A stretch of 5,312 nt of DNA from assembly GCA_031295725.1 (NCBI GenBank), contig JAUMNV010000096.1:1-5312 (forward strand), read 5' to 3'. Positions 1 to 5,102 of this stretch are shown one piece after another (positions within the stretch are counted from its first letter, which is position 1; the number at the start of each line of letters is the position of its first letter). The DNA comes from Collinsella sp. (GTDB taxonomy: Bacteria; Actinomycetota; Coriobacteriia; Coriobacteriales; Coriobacteriaceae). The notes under the pieces were generated by a model that worked only from the letters and a program-made list of their open reading frames with translations, ran no database searches and was not told where the DNA came from. The position numbers were made by a program, and so were the translations under genes.

Positions 1-141
1 ATGCCTGGTGGGCAGCCCAGCGCCATGCCTACATCGAGAAGAACGACATCCTTCTGTCCGACTATCCGTCCTGGGAATGGGTCAGCCCGTACGACTTTTG
101 GCGGACCATCTTCCCCGAGGGTTTCCTGCAGCCCCGCGGCG
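1..141 (+). repeat. Terminal inverted repeat, left copy (inside rep)
   Basis: The first 141 bases are the exact reverse complement of 5172-5312; identity stops at base 142 (A versus G). The left copy is coding sequence of rep, in frame. Confidence 0.97.
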
Positions 142-1865
142 AGGAGGTCCCGTGGCACGAGAGGGGCGGCGGCCATCCCAACGGCATCGCCATCCAGATC
201 ACCAACGTGACCAAGACGGTCAAGACCAAGACGGGCCGTAAACACGACGTCCCCGTGGTCGAGCGGTTCACGCTGACCGATGACCTCGACGGCGTGATGG
301 AGCGCGTCATCGACTCGAACAGGAAGAACGAGTCCGTCTTCTGCGCTCCCGTGTCGTATTTCGGTAAGAGCCGCGTCGCTGCGAACGCGCGGTTCCTGCA
401 CGCGTTCGCAATCGACCTCGACGGCGTCGGCGTGCAGGAACTGAAGAATATGCTGAAGCAGTTCCGCAACGGCCGTGACCCGGCGTTTGCGGCAGATAAG
501 TGGGTGTCTCTCCCCCAGCCGACCTTCCTCGTGAACTCAGGTACGGGTTTCCACCTCTACTACGTACTTGACCAGCCGATCCCGCTGGTGCCGCGTGTCG
601 TGCCATTTCTGCAGGAGTTCAAGGCGATGCTCACGGACTACATCTGGCGCGACACCGTCTCGACGCTCGAGGAAGTCCAACACCAGGGCATCTACCAGCC
701 CTTCAGGATGCCCGGCACGCCGACGAAGCTGAATGGCAAGACCGAGAGGTCGAAAATCAAGGACAAGTACGAGGCCGTGGCGTTCGTGCACAACGGCGAG
801 GACGGGAAACCTTGGCTCTGCAGCATGGATTACCTGCTCGGATACGCCGGCGTCCGCGGCGGCAAGGACCGCGCCGAATTCATAGAGCTCATGCGCACCG
901 CCGGGCGGACCCCCATCGAGCGCGCCAAGAAGCTCTGGCCGGAGTGGTACCAGGCGCGCATCGTCGAGGGCAAGGCCCCCGGGCGCTGGACCTGCAAGCG
1001 CGACCTTTACGACTGGTGGCGTGGGGAGGTCGAGACGAAGGCCACCGACCACCACCGCTACTGGTGCCTCAACGTCCTGGCCGCCTACGCCAAGAAATGC
1101 GGCATCCCGTATGAGGAGCTCGAGGCCGACGCGCTCGCGCTCGTGCCGACACTCGAGGGCCTGACGGAGCGCGAGGACAACCACTTCACCGAGGATGACG
1201 CACTCTCCGCGATCGAGGTGTACTACGACCCCATCATCCACAAGCTCACCCGCGACCGAATTGAGCGCCGCACGGCCATCGAGTTGCCGAAAAACAAGAG
1301 AAACGGGCGATCTCAGGCAAAGCACCTTGAGGGCGCACGGGCTATTCGCGATATTAACAACGACAATTGGCGTGAAGGAAACGGGCGAAAACCGAAGGCC
1401 GAGCTCGTCCGCGAGTACGCTGCGGCACATCCCGACGCCAGCCATAGCGCCATCGCCCGCGAGCTCGGTATCTCGCGCACGACCGTCATCAAGTGGTTGC
1501 GCGATGTGCCGAAGGACGCCGCCGAGTCGGAAAAACCGAAGCCGGATGATCTGTACGAGCCGTACAACCCCGCGATGGTCGAGCTCAGGGCAGCGCTCGA
1601 CGAGTACTGGTCGAGCGCCAGCGACCGCGGGCACCTGAGCCCGCCGCAGTCCGCCATGACCAGGCTGGAGCTCGCACAGAAGGCCATCGGCTTGGATACC
1701 GGGATCGAGGAGTACTGGAAACGTGCCGACGCGGAGAACGAGAAACGGGAAAAACGGGAACGGGAAACGGTAAAATCATCGGGAACCGCCGTGAAACTTC
1801 CCGATGTTTCCCGGGAAACATTCCCGATTGACGATAGGTTGACCAATGGGCATAACGAAGCGTGA
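3..1865 (+). CDS. Plasmid replication protein, AEP/PrimPol-type primase with C-terminal HTH (5' partial)
   Basis: The frame is open from the first complete codon to a TGA at 1863-1865 (620 codons), so the gene begins outside the window. GTG 207 is the only candidate start nearby, but it has no Shine-Dalgarno and lies after well-conserved-looking sequence (EKNDILLSDYPSWEWVSPYDF). Residues are counted from nt 3. AFAIDLDG (acidic pair D138/D140) matches the hDhD metal motif of archaeo-eukaryotic primases. SGTGFHLYY (H184) matches their sxH motif, and QPFRMPGT (about 232-239) resembles the RxPGT element of plasmid PrimPols. A basic linker with NWREGNGRKPK (about 455-465) precedes an HTH (about 478-500, SAIARELGISRTTVIKWL). 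There is no Walker A, so no helicase domain. The tail (about 580-610) is charged low complexity, and its DNA holds the putative partition sites. By family, such proteins prime and initiate plasmid replication in the cytoplasm. About 10-25 residues are probably missing, judged from remembered relatives. Role fairly sure; exact initiation mechanism unknown. Confidence 0.85.
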   Translation, partial: AWWAAQRHAYIEKNDILLSDYPSWEWVSPYDFWRTIFPEGFLQPRGEEVPWHERGGGHPNGIAIQITNVTKTVKTKTGRKHDVPVVERFTLTDDLDGVMERVIDSNRKNESVFCAPVSYFGKSRVAANARFLHAFAIDLDGVGVQELKNMLKQFRNGRDPAFAADKWVSLPQPTFLVNSGTGFHLYYVLDQPIPLVPRVVPFLQEFKAMLTDYIWRDTVSTLEEVQHQGIYQPFRMPGTPTKLNGKTERSKIKDKYEAVAFVHNGEDGKPWLCSMDYLLGYAGVRGGKDRAEFIELMRTAGRTPIERAKKLWPEWYQARIVEGKAPGRWTCKRDLYDWWRGEVETKATDHHRYWCLNVLAAYAKKCGIPYEELEADALALVPTLEGLTEREDNHFTEDDALSAIEVYYDPIIHKLTRDRIERRTAIELPKNKRNGRSQAKHLEGARAIRDINNDNWREGNGRKPKAELVREYAAAHPDASHSAIARELGISRTTVIKWLRDVPKDAAESEKPKPDDLYEPYNPAMVELRAALDEYWSSASDRGHLSPPQSAMTRLELAQKAIGLDTGIEEYWKRADAENEKREKRERETVKSSGTAVKLPDVSRETFPIDDRLTNGHNEA

Positions 1866-1955
1866 AATAGCGTCTGAACTGGGTGTTTCAAAGCGCACAG
1901 TCGCGAACTACATCGAGAAGCTGGGACTGGGAAACCATGTTTCACGAAACGGGAA
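1742..1955. promoter_or_regulatory. Cluster of GAAAC/GTTTC and GGGAA elements, candidate centromere, operator or iteron array
   Basis: GAAAC or GTTTC occurs at 1742, 1764, 1793, 1806, 1815, 1885, 1931, 1939 and 1946, nine times in about 210 bp of otherwise GC-rich sequence. ACGGGAA occurs at 1745, 1754, 1760 and 1949, and TTCCCGA at 1798 and 1821. The ten-base word GAAACGGGAA is present at 1742 and 1946. The array straddles the rep/HTH-gene overlap. Such clusters upstream of or inside a DNA-binding-protein gene usually serve partition, autoregulation or replication. Which of these applies is inference. Confidence 0.5.
1804..1821. promoter_or_regulatory. 18-bp perfect palindrome resembling Noc-binding/parS sites
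   Basis: ATGTTTCCCGGGAAACAT is a perfect palindrome centred between 1812 and 1813. Its core TTTCCCGGGAAA matches the Bacillus Noc-binding site (ATTTCCCGGGAAAT) except for the outermost base pair. Its flanks TGTTTC/GAAACA match ParB parS (TGTTTCACGTGAAACA), which differs only at the two centre-flanking positions. It is read in rep as VSRET. It lies 25 bp upstream of the ATG of the HTH/coiled-coil gene, which makes that protein the natural candidate ligand. A host ParB/Noc is the alternative. Confidence 0.5.
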
Positions 1956-2328
1956 CACCGATTTTCTCGATGACTTCGCCGCCGCAGCCATCGCCGATGC
2001 CCTGAAGAACCCCGGCAAACCGTCCCGCCAGCCAGCCGACGCGCCCGCTGCACCCGCCCCGGACTCCCTGGTCGACTCCCTGGCCGCCCAACTGGAAATC
2101 GAACGGTCCCGCAACGCCGAGCTGATGGAGGCGCTTACGGCCGAGCGCGACCGCGCCGCCCGCGCCGAGGGCGCGGCCAAGGCGCAACTCGCCGAGGCGA
2201 ACGCCAGGGTCGCGGAGCTCGCCGGAAAGCTCGCATCGCTCGCAGAACGCCAGCAGGCGATCGCGGCCACGCCGTGGTGGCGCCGCGGCCGCATGGCCAT
2301 GAAGCTGCTCGGCCCAGGTGGAGAATGA
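1846..2328 (+). CDS. Small HTH + coiled-coil DNA-binding protein, probable single-protein partition/regulatory factor
   Basis: This is a 160-aa cytoplasmic protein. Residues 3-27 form an HTH (ITKREIASELGVSKRTVANY), a variable Pro/Ala linker spans about 52-72, and a long Ala/Glu/Arg-rich heptad coiled coil spans about 75-140. It ends in an aromatic-basic segment, PWWRRGRMAMKLLG, that could be an amphipathic surface-binding helix. The architecture recalls pSK1-type Par/DUF536 and KfrA-like proteins, in which an N-terminal HTH binds a centromere-like site near the gene and a coiled coil oligomerizes. That is family resemblance, not identity. The ATG overlaps the rep stop by 20 bp and has only a weak AGG-type ribosome site, so translation is probably coupled to rep. 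Directly upstream, inside rep, is an 18-bp palindrome and a cluster of GAAAC/GTTTC half-sites that it may bind. The gene ends at the terminator stem. Alternatives: a copy-number regulator or transcriptional autorepressor. Confidence 0.75.
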   Translation: MGITKREIASELGVSKRTVANYIEKLGLGNHVSRNGNTDFLDDFAAAAIADALKNPGKPSRQPADAPAAPAPDSLVDSLAAQLEIERSRNAELMEALTAERDRAARAEGAAKAQLAEANARVAELAGKLASLAERQQAIAATPWWRRGRMAMKLLGPGGE

Positions 2329-2377
2329 CGAGAACCCCGCGGACCCTCAGAGGGTTCGCGGGGTTCTCGTAGGTTTT
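2328..2377. terminator. Strong bidirectional intrinsic terminator between convergent operons
   Basis: Perfect 14-bp arms (2328-2341 and 2357-2370) enclose a G-U pair and a further 5-bp stem (2343-2347/2351-2355) with a CAG loop, giving a nearly unbroken 20-bp hairpin. It starts at the last base of the stop codon of the HTH gene and ends 22 bp before the stop of the minus-strand gene at 2393. A short T run follows on the plus strand (2374-2377). Its position between converging genes fits a shared terminator. Confidence 0.85.
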
Positions 2378-2392
2378 GCTGTGCCGCCGGGA

Positions 2393-2719
2393 TCAGAACG
2401 GGTACACGAGCTTGCCGTCGACCTCGACCTCGACCACGTCGCAGTGCTGGGCAGCGCGAGTCCAAAACTCGTCCAGGCTGCCGCCGGGACCGAGTGCCGC
2501 CGCGGGCGGCAGGCGCAACACCTCGCGGCTGTAGCCTTTTTCGACGCGGGGTTTGGTCCCGTCATCGCCGCCGCCCCTGTCGAACTCGAGGCGGCTCCAG
2601 AGCACCGTCGCCGACCCGTCGGCGGTGAGCTCTAGCACGTCCTTGCTCAACGCCGCCGACCCGTCGGCGCGGGTGTAGAAGCTCTCGACCCTGTTCTTAA
2701 AAGTGATGGTGACGTTCAT
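2393..2719 (-). CDS. Hypothetical 108-aa protein, second gene of mobilization accessory operon
   Basis: I do not recognise this protein. It begins NVTITFKNRVESFY and ends VEVEVDGKLVYPF. Alternating hydrophobic/polar stretches suggest a small beta-rich, soluble protein; there is no signal peptide or membrane segment. It has a Gly/Asp-rich loop near the middle (DRGGGDDG) and one cysteine (in QHCDVV). The motif ADGSA appears twice 15 residues apart, encoded by identical 16-bp palindromic DNA. Its ATG overlaps the TGA of the upstream accessory gene in an ATGA arrangement and has no good Shine-Dalgarno of its own, so expression is probably by translational coupling. The operon context suggests a role in mobilization or plasmid maintenance, but nothing in the protein shows it. 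Confidence 0.7.
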   Translation of the reverse strand: MNVTITFKNRVESFYTRADGSAALSKDVLELTADGSATVLWSRLEFDRGGGDDGTKPRVEKGYSREVLRLPPAAALGPGGSLDEFWTRAAQHCDVVEVEVDGKLVYPF

Positions 2720-3039
2720 CGCTGATCCCCGTCCGGCTCGCCGCAGGCGCTGGCGATGTCCCCGCCGCGGGTAAACGCCACGCCGTTGGAGTAGTACAGC
2801 TGCTCGTTCAGTGCCGTGGACAGAGCTCGGCGGCTGTCCTCGGTATCAAAGGTCAGGCCAGTTGCCTGCTCGAGGATCGCGCCGATCTCGACAAGGCGAT
2901 GCGTGCGGGCCTTGCGCTCGGCGGCCGCTTTCTTCTTCTCGAGGTCTTTCAGCTCCTTCTTCAGCGCCGCTGCGCGCGCGGCCTGCTTGTCCGCCGCCGC
3001 CCTCTTGCGCGCGATTTGCTCGTCAATCGAAGCTGTCAT
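2716..3039 (-). CDS. Mobilization accessory protein, TraD/MobC-like (DUF3847-like)
   Basis: This is a 107-aa cytoplasmic protein. Residues 1-46 are a highly charged, Lys/Ala/Glu-rich helix (likely coiled coil) leading to KARTHRLVEIGAILEQ at 43-58. That motif is typical of small proteins encoded beside MobA/MobL relaxases (TraD of Ti-type plasmids, DUF3847 in gut plasmids). In those systems they help assemble the relaxosome at oriT. The C-terminal part (about 60-107) is specific to this protein. The frame extends 36 codons further upstream into the oriT region, but I choose ATG 3039 because an AGGAAGG Shine-Dalgarno lies about 8-10 nt before it and the upstream residues do not look like protein. 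It is divergent from the relaxase across oriT and coupled to the next gene by a 4-bp overlap. The assignment rests on the motif and its position. Confidence 0.75.
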   Translation of the reverse strand: MTASIDEQIARKRAAADKQAARAAALKKELKDLEKKKAAAERKARTHRLVEIGAILEQATGLTFDTEDSRRALSTALNEQLYYSNGVAFTRGGDIASACGEPDGDQR

Positions 3040-3083
3040 ATCGACCGCCCTTCCTGCTCGTCGGTGTTGTTCTCTGCAAGCAA

Positions 3084-3125
3084 ATATACCCGTTCGCGCG
3101 TTAAAATATCGCGAGCCGGGTATAT
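3084..3125. promoter_or_regulatory. Long dyad between oriT and the accessory operon, likely operator/promoter region
   Basis: Arms ATATACCCG (3084-3092) and CGGGTATAT (3117-3125) are perfect. Inside them, TCGCG (3094-3098) pairs with CGCGA (3110-3114), leaving an AT-rich 11-nt loop that contains TTAAAATAT. This is the most AT-rich spot in the intergenic region and contains -10-like hexamers on both strands (TATATT on minus, 3088-3083; TAAAAT on plus, 3102-3107), without convincing -35 boxes. It could be an operator over divergent promoters or a single-strand hairpin in the leading strand near nic. Confidence 0.45.
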
Positions 3126-3142
3126 CCCTACCATAGGTAGGG
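3126..3142. repeat. 7-bp inverted repeat flanking the nic core
   Basis: CCCTACC (3126-3132) and GGTAGGG (3136-3142) are separated by ATA. The right arm overlaps the CCCT of the nic motif on the minus strand. It may be part of the oriT structure recognised by relaxosome proteins or a small operator. Confidence 0.5.
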
Positions 3143-3190
3143 CGCACTTAGTCTCACTTTCTCGCGGCTACGCCGCTGCGAGAGTGAGAC
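3139..3190 (-). other. oriT of the MobQ/RSF1010 class
   Basis: Read on the minus strand, an imperfect hairpin (8-bp outer arms 3183-3190 and 3151-3158, GTCTCACT/AGTGAGAC; 5-bp inner arms 3178-3182/3161-3165, with an AA bulge) is followed at once by TAAGTGCGCCCT (3150-3139). That 12-mer is the nic-region core of RSF1010/R1162-type oriTs, and the hairpin-then-nic layout is the same. By analogy the nick falls within GTGCG/CCCT on the minus strand, near 3143/3142. The MobQ relaxase gene begins about 200 bp away, which supports the call. Leading-strand transfer would then run toward the accessory operon, with mobA entering last. Confidence 0.88.
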
Positions 3191-3271
3191 ATTGCGTGCG
3201 CGCCTGGGCGGCGGGCCTCTCCGGCACATCACCGACCGTTCGCCTGACGCGGCTCACGGTTTCTGAAGTGC

Positions 3272-3297
3272 CTGCGCGCTCACTTCGCTCGCTTGCC
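3272..3297 (+). repeat. 26-bp direct repeat, copy 1 (mobA leader)
   Basis: Begins CTGCGCGCTCACTTCG and ends CTTGCC. An identical copy starts exactly 76 bp downstream at 3348. It lies in the non-coding leader between oriT and mobA. Confidence 0.9.
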
Positions 3298-3347
3298 CTG
3301 CGCGCCGCCGCGCCCGTTCGCGACCACGCTCACGGACCGCCGCGACG

Positions 3348-3373
3348 CTGCGCGCTCACTTCGCTCGCTTGCC
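3348..3373 (+). repeat. 26-bp direct repeat, copy 2 (abuts mobA ribosome site)
   Basis: Identical to 3272-3297. It ends one base before the mobA Shine-Dalgarno, so a protein or antisense RNA bound here could control relaxase translation. That role is inference. Confidence 0.9.
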
Positions 3374-3374
3374 T

Positions 3375-3383
3375 GGAAGGAGG
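3375..3383 (+). promoter_or_regulatory. Strong Shine-Dalgarno fixing the mobA start
   Basis: GGAAGGAGG lies 8 nt before ATG 3392. The frame is open further upstream (ATG 3293), but only this start has a ribosome site and gives the family-typical N-terminus MAIYHLNARG. Confidence 0.9.
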
Positions 3384-3391
3384 CAGACGCC

Positions 3392-4777
3392 ATGGCCATC
3401 TACCACCTCAACGCTCGCGGCATCGCGCCCGCGCGCGGCTCGTCGGCCGTCGCGTCGGCCGCCTACCAGAGCGGCGAGACGCTACGGGACGAGGCCACAG
3501 GCGAGCTCAAGCGCTATGCCCGCGCCGAGCGCATCGCCGATACCGGCATAGTCCTTCCCGGTGGCATGCCCGCCCTCGACCGCCAGACCATCTGGAACGA
3601 GGCCCAGCGCGTATACGCCGGGGGCAATGAACTCGTCGCGAAGCGCTACGAGTTCGCCCTGCCGCGCGAGCTCGACCTGGACGGCCAGCGGGCCTGTGTC
3701 CTCGATTTCTGCAGCCTGTTCAATGACAGGGCCTGCGACTGGGCAATCCACGATTCAGGTGACGGCAACCCGCATGCCCACGTCCTCGTGAGCGCCCTCG
3801 CGATCGGCCCCGGCGGTTTCGAGCGCCCGAAAGCCCAGAAGTCCACCAAGGTCTACCTGTGCCGCTACCCCGACGGCAGCAACGTCATGGTTGAGGCGAG
3901 GGACTGGAAGGCCGCCAAGGCTGAGGGCATCGAGAAGGTATACAACTTCAAGGACGGTGAGCGTCGGACCATGTCCCAGGCAGAGGCCCAGGGCCTCACC
4001 AAGGACGACCGCAAGACCAAGACGCCAGTGGCCGTCACCGCCAAGATGGACGGCACCAAGGCGTTTGATGCCGAGAAGGCCGAGCTGACGTCCATCCGCG
4101 CCGCCTGGGCGGGAATCGCAAACAGGCATCTCGCCCAGGCGGCGGCAATGACGGGCAGCGCTCCGCAGTCAATCGACCACCGTTCCAATAAAGATAGGTA
4201 TATGGATGAGCAGCCGACCGTCCATGAGGGCGGCGCTGGCCTGATCGGCCATGCCGATCGCGTCAAGCTCAACGAGGAAATCAAAGCAAGGAACGAGCGC
4301 CTTCGGGTCCTTCGCGCGGAGCTTCAGCAGGAGGGTGCCGCCCTCGAGCAGCTGCAGCGGGAGGTCGCGGAGCTCGAGCGCCAGCGCGGTCGTATCGAAA
4401 AGGCCAAGCGCGGCCGCGTCCAGGGCAGGCACAAGGGCGCCCTGGCAAAGCGCCGCCGCGTGGCCATGGCCACCGCGGCGGCAGCCGCCGAGACCCAGCG
4501 TCGCATGGCCATGGCCGCCGCGAATCAGGTCGATACCCGCGTCGAGATGATCGCCCAGCTTGACGAGCAAATCGCCGATCTCGATCAAGAGATCCACCGC
4601 CTGCAGCGCGGCGGCACGGCGATCATGATGTCGAGCAACCTGATCAAGGCGACCGAGCTCGCCGCAGAGTGCAAGAAACTCGCCGACGAGCGGGCGCGTC
4701 TTGCAGGCGAGGGTGAAACCCGGCGTCGGCGCGAGCCGCCGACGCCCGAGCAGAAGCGCCGCGGGCCCAAGCACTAG
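3392..4777 (+). CDS. mobA: MobQ-family relaxase (MobA/MobL)
   Basis: This 461-aa protein nicks oriT, stays linked to the 5' end through a tyrosine and pilots the strand to the recipient via a helper mating system. The N-terminus MAIYHLNARG leads into SAVASAAYQSG, where Y25 aligns with the catalytic Tyr25 of RSF1010/R1162 MobA. The metal-binding histidines are in IHDSGDGNPHAHVLVS (H120, H128, H130), a textbook MobA/MobL motif III. IDHRSNKDRYMDEQPTVHEG (about 260-280) is the conserved end of the relaxase domain. The remaining third is coiled coil (about 293-340) with an Ala-rich stretch (about 355-378), a second short coil (about 380-406) and a basic tail. There is no primase or helicase domain, unlike RSF1010 MobA and Ti TraA. 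The start is set by GGAAGGAGG, 8 nt upstream. oriT lies about 200 bp upstream and the accessory gene is divergent, as in other MobQ modules. Family assignment is firm. Confidence 0.95.
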   Translation: MAIYHLNARGIAPARGSSAVASAAYQSGETLRDEATGELKRYARAERIADTGIVLPGGMPALDRQTIWNEAQRVYAGGNELVAKRYEFALPRELDLDGQRACVLDFCSLFNDRACDWAIHDSGDGNPHAHVLVSALAIGPGGFERPKAQKSTKVYLCRYPDGSNVMVEARDWKAAKAEGIEKVYNFKDGERRTMSQAEAQGLTKDDRKTKTPVAVTAKMDGTKAFDAEKAELTSIRAAWAGIANRHLAQAAAMTGSAPQSIDHRSNKDRYMDEQPTVHEGGAGLIGHADRVKLNEEIKARNERLRVLRAELQQEGAALEQLQREVAELERQRGRIEKAKRGRVQGRHKGALAKRRRVAMATAAAAAETQRRMAMAAANQVDTRVEMIAQLDEQIADLDQEIHRLQRGGTAIMMSSNLIKATELAAECKKLADERARLAGEGETRRRREPPTPEQKRRGPKH

Positions 4778-4788
4778 CGCCGCCGCAC

Positions 4789-4804
4789 GGTGCCTTCGGG
4801 CACC
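4789..4804 (+). terminator. UUCG-capped hairpin just after mobA
   Basis: GGTGCC and GGCACC enclose TTCG, giving a C(UUCG)G tetraloop, 11 nt after the mobA stop. There is no T run after it, so it may protect the mRNA 3' end or act as a weak terminator. Confidence 0.55.
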
Positions 4805-4819
4805 CTTGGTGGCAGGCGT

Positions 4820-4859
4820 AAAAAAACGGTGGAGCGGCTGCAAAAGAGCCGCCCCACCG
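4820..4859 (-). terminator. Minus-strand intrinsic terminator
   Basis: Arms CGGTGG-A-GCGGCT (4827-4839) and AGCCGC-C-CCACCG (4847-4859) form a 13-position stem with one A/C mismatch and a 7-nt loop. On the minus strand it is followed directly by seven T (4826-4820). It would stop leftward transcripts, including that of the 46-aa gene, before they run antisense through mobA. Confidence 0.8.
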
Positions 4860-4937
4860 GGTAAAATCAGAAATGAAAGAAGCGGACCCCGCGCAGGTGG
4901 CTAACCGGTTACGCGGGCGATGCGGATTTCAGGTTCA

Positions 4938-4970
4938 AAGGCCGGGGCTGCAACCCCGGCCTTATTTTTT
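4938..4970 (+). terminator. Intrinsic terminator, plus strand (possibly bidirectional)
   Basis: AAGGCCGGGG (4938-4947) and CCCCGGCCTT (4954-4963) are perfect 10-bp arms with a 6-nt loop, followed by ATTTTTT (4964-4970). It ends rightward transcription from mobA or a short RNA. On the minus strand the stem begins at the stop codon of the 46-aa gene, so it probably serves that gene as well. Confidence 0.9.
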
Positions 4971-5102
4971 GCTGCGACGTCCCCGCCGCCCTTCATCGCG
5001 CACAGTCCGCGCGCGCCTCCGAATCCTGAACTTGATCTCGTACGAGTCGAGAAACGTGCCCACCGCCGCCAGGGCGGCGAGGGCTTCAAAGACCTTCGAC
5101 AT
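4962..5102 (-). CDS. 46-aa protein with short hydrophobic N-terminus and very basic C-terminus
   Basis: Not recognised. After MSK comes a hydrophobic/amphipathic stretch (VFEALAALAAVGTFL, residues 4-18), then DSYEIKF and a strongly Arg/Lys-rich tail (residues 24-46, ending RRSKK). The layout is that of a small membrane-associated or nucleic-acid-binding peptide. The hydrophobic run is short for a full transmembrane helix. The start at ATG 5102 is supported by GGAGGTG (5115-5109), 6 nt upstream, one of the best ribosome sites in the window. A longer in-frame extension upstream runs into the inverted repeat and is rejected. The stop codon sits in the terminator stem at 4962-4964. A TAGAAT -10-like box lies at 5161-5156. 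Possible roles include a type I toxin-like peptide, a replication or copy-control peptide, or an oriT/host-interaction factor. None is demonstrated. Confidence 0.6.
   Translation of the reverse strand: MSKVFEALAALAAVGTFLDSYEIKFRIRRRARTVRDEGRRGRRSKK

Larger units (their letters stand above)
4778..4937. other. Gene-free structured spacer downstream of mobA
   Basis: No supportable coding region. Besides the hairpins at 4789-4804 and 4820-4859, it has CCCGCG (4888-4893) paired with CGCGGG (4912-4917) around the perfect palindrome TAACCGGTTA (4902-4911). A TAAAAT hexamer at 4862-4867 could be a -10 box for a short plus-strand RNA of about 95 nt ending at the terminator at 4938-4970; its -35 is poor. 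Confidence 0.5.

Noticed and set aside
537..1634. 365-codon open frame on the minus strand
   Set aside because: Antisense to rep in GC-rich DNA, with no recognisable motif or ribosome site; rep in the other strand has clear primase motifs.
207..1865. GTG at 207 as the true start of Rep
   Set aside because: No Shine-Dalgarno before it, and the same frame is open and protein-like to the left edge; the gene is 5' partial.
3040..3147. 36-codon upstream extension of the accessory gene
   Set aside because: It would run through the dyads and nic core of oriT and lacks a ribosome site; ATG 3039 has AGGAAGG.
3293..3391. 33-codon upstream extension of mobA
   Set aside because: Overlaps the second direct repeat; MAIYHLNARG at 3392 is the family N-terminus with GGAAGGAGG ahead.
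4455..4525. Repeated GGCCATGGCC segments in mobA
   Set aside because: Explained by an Ala/Met-rich linker with biased codons in the relaxase tail; not a separate element.
4893..4960. tRNA-like look (GGTGGCTAACCGGTTA and GGTTCAAA)
   Set aside because: No cloverleaf can be drawn: acceptor and anticodon stems do not pair, and the 3' part is an intrinsic terminator.
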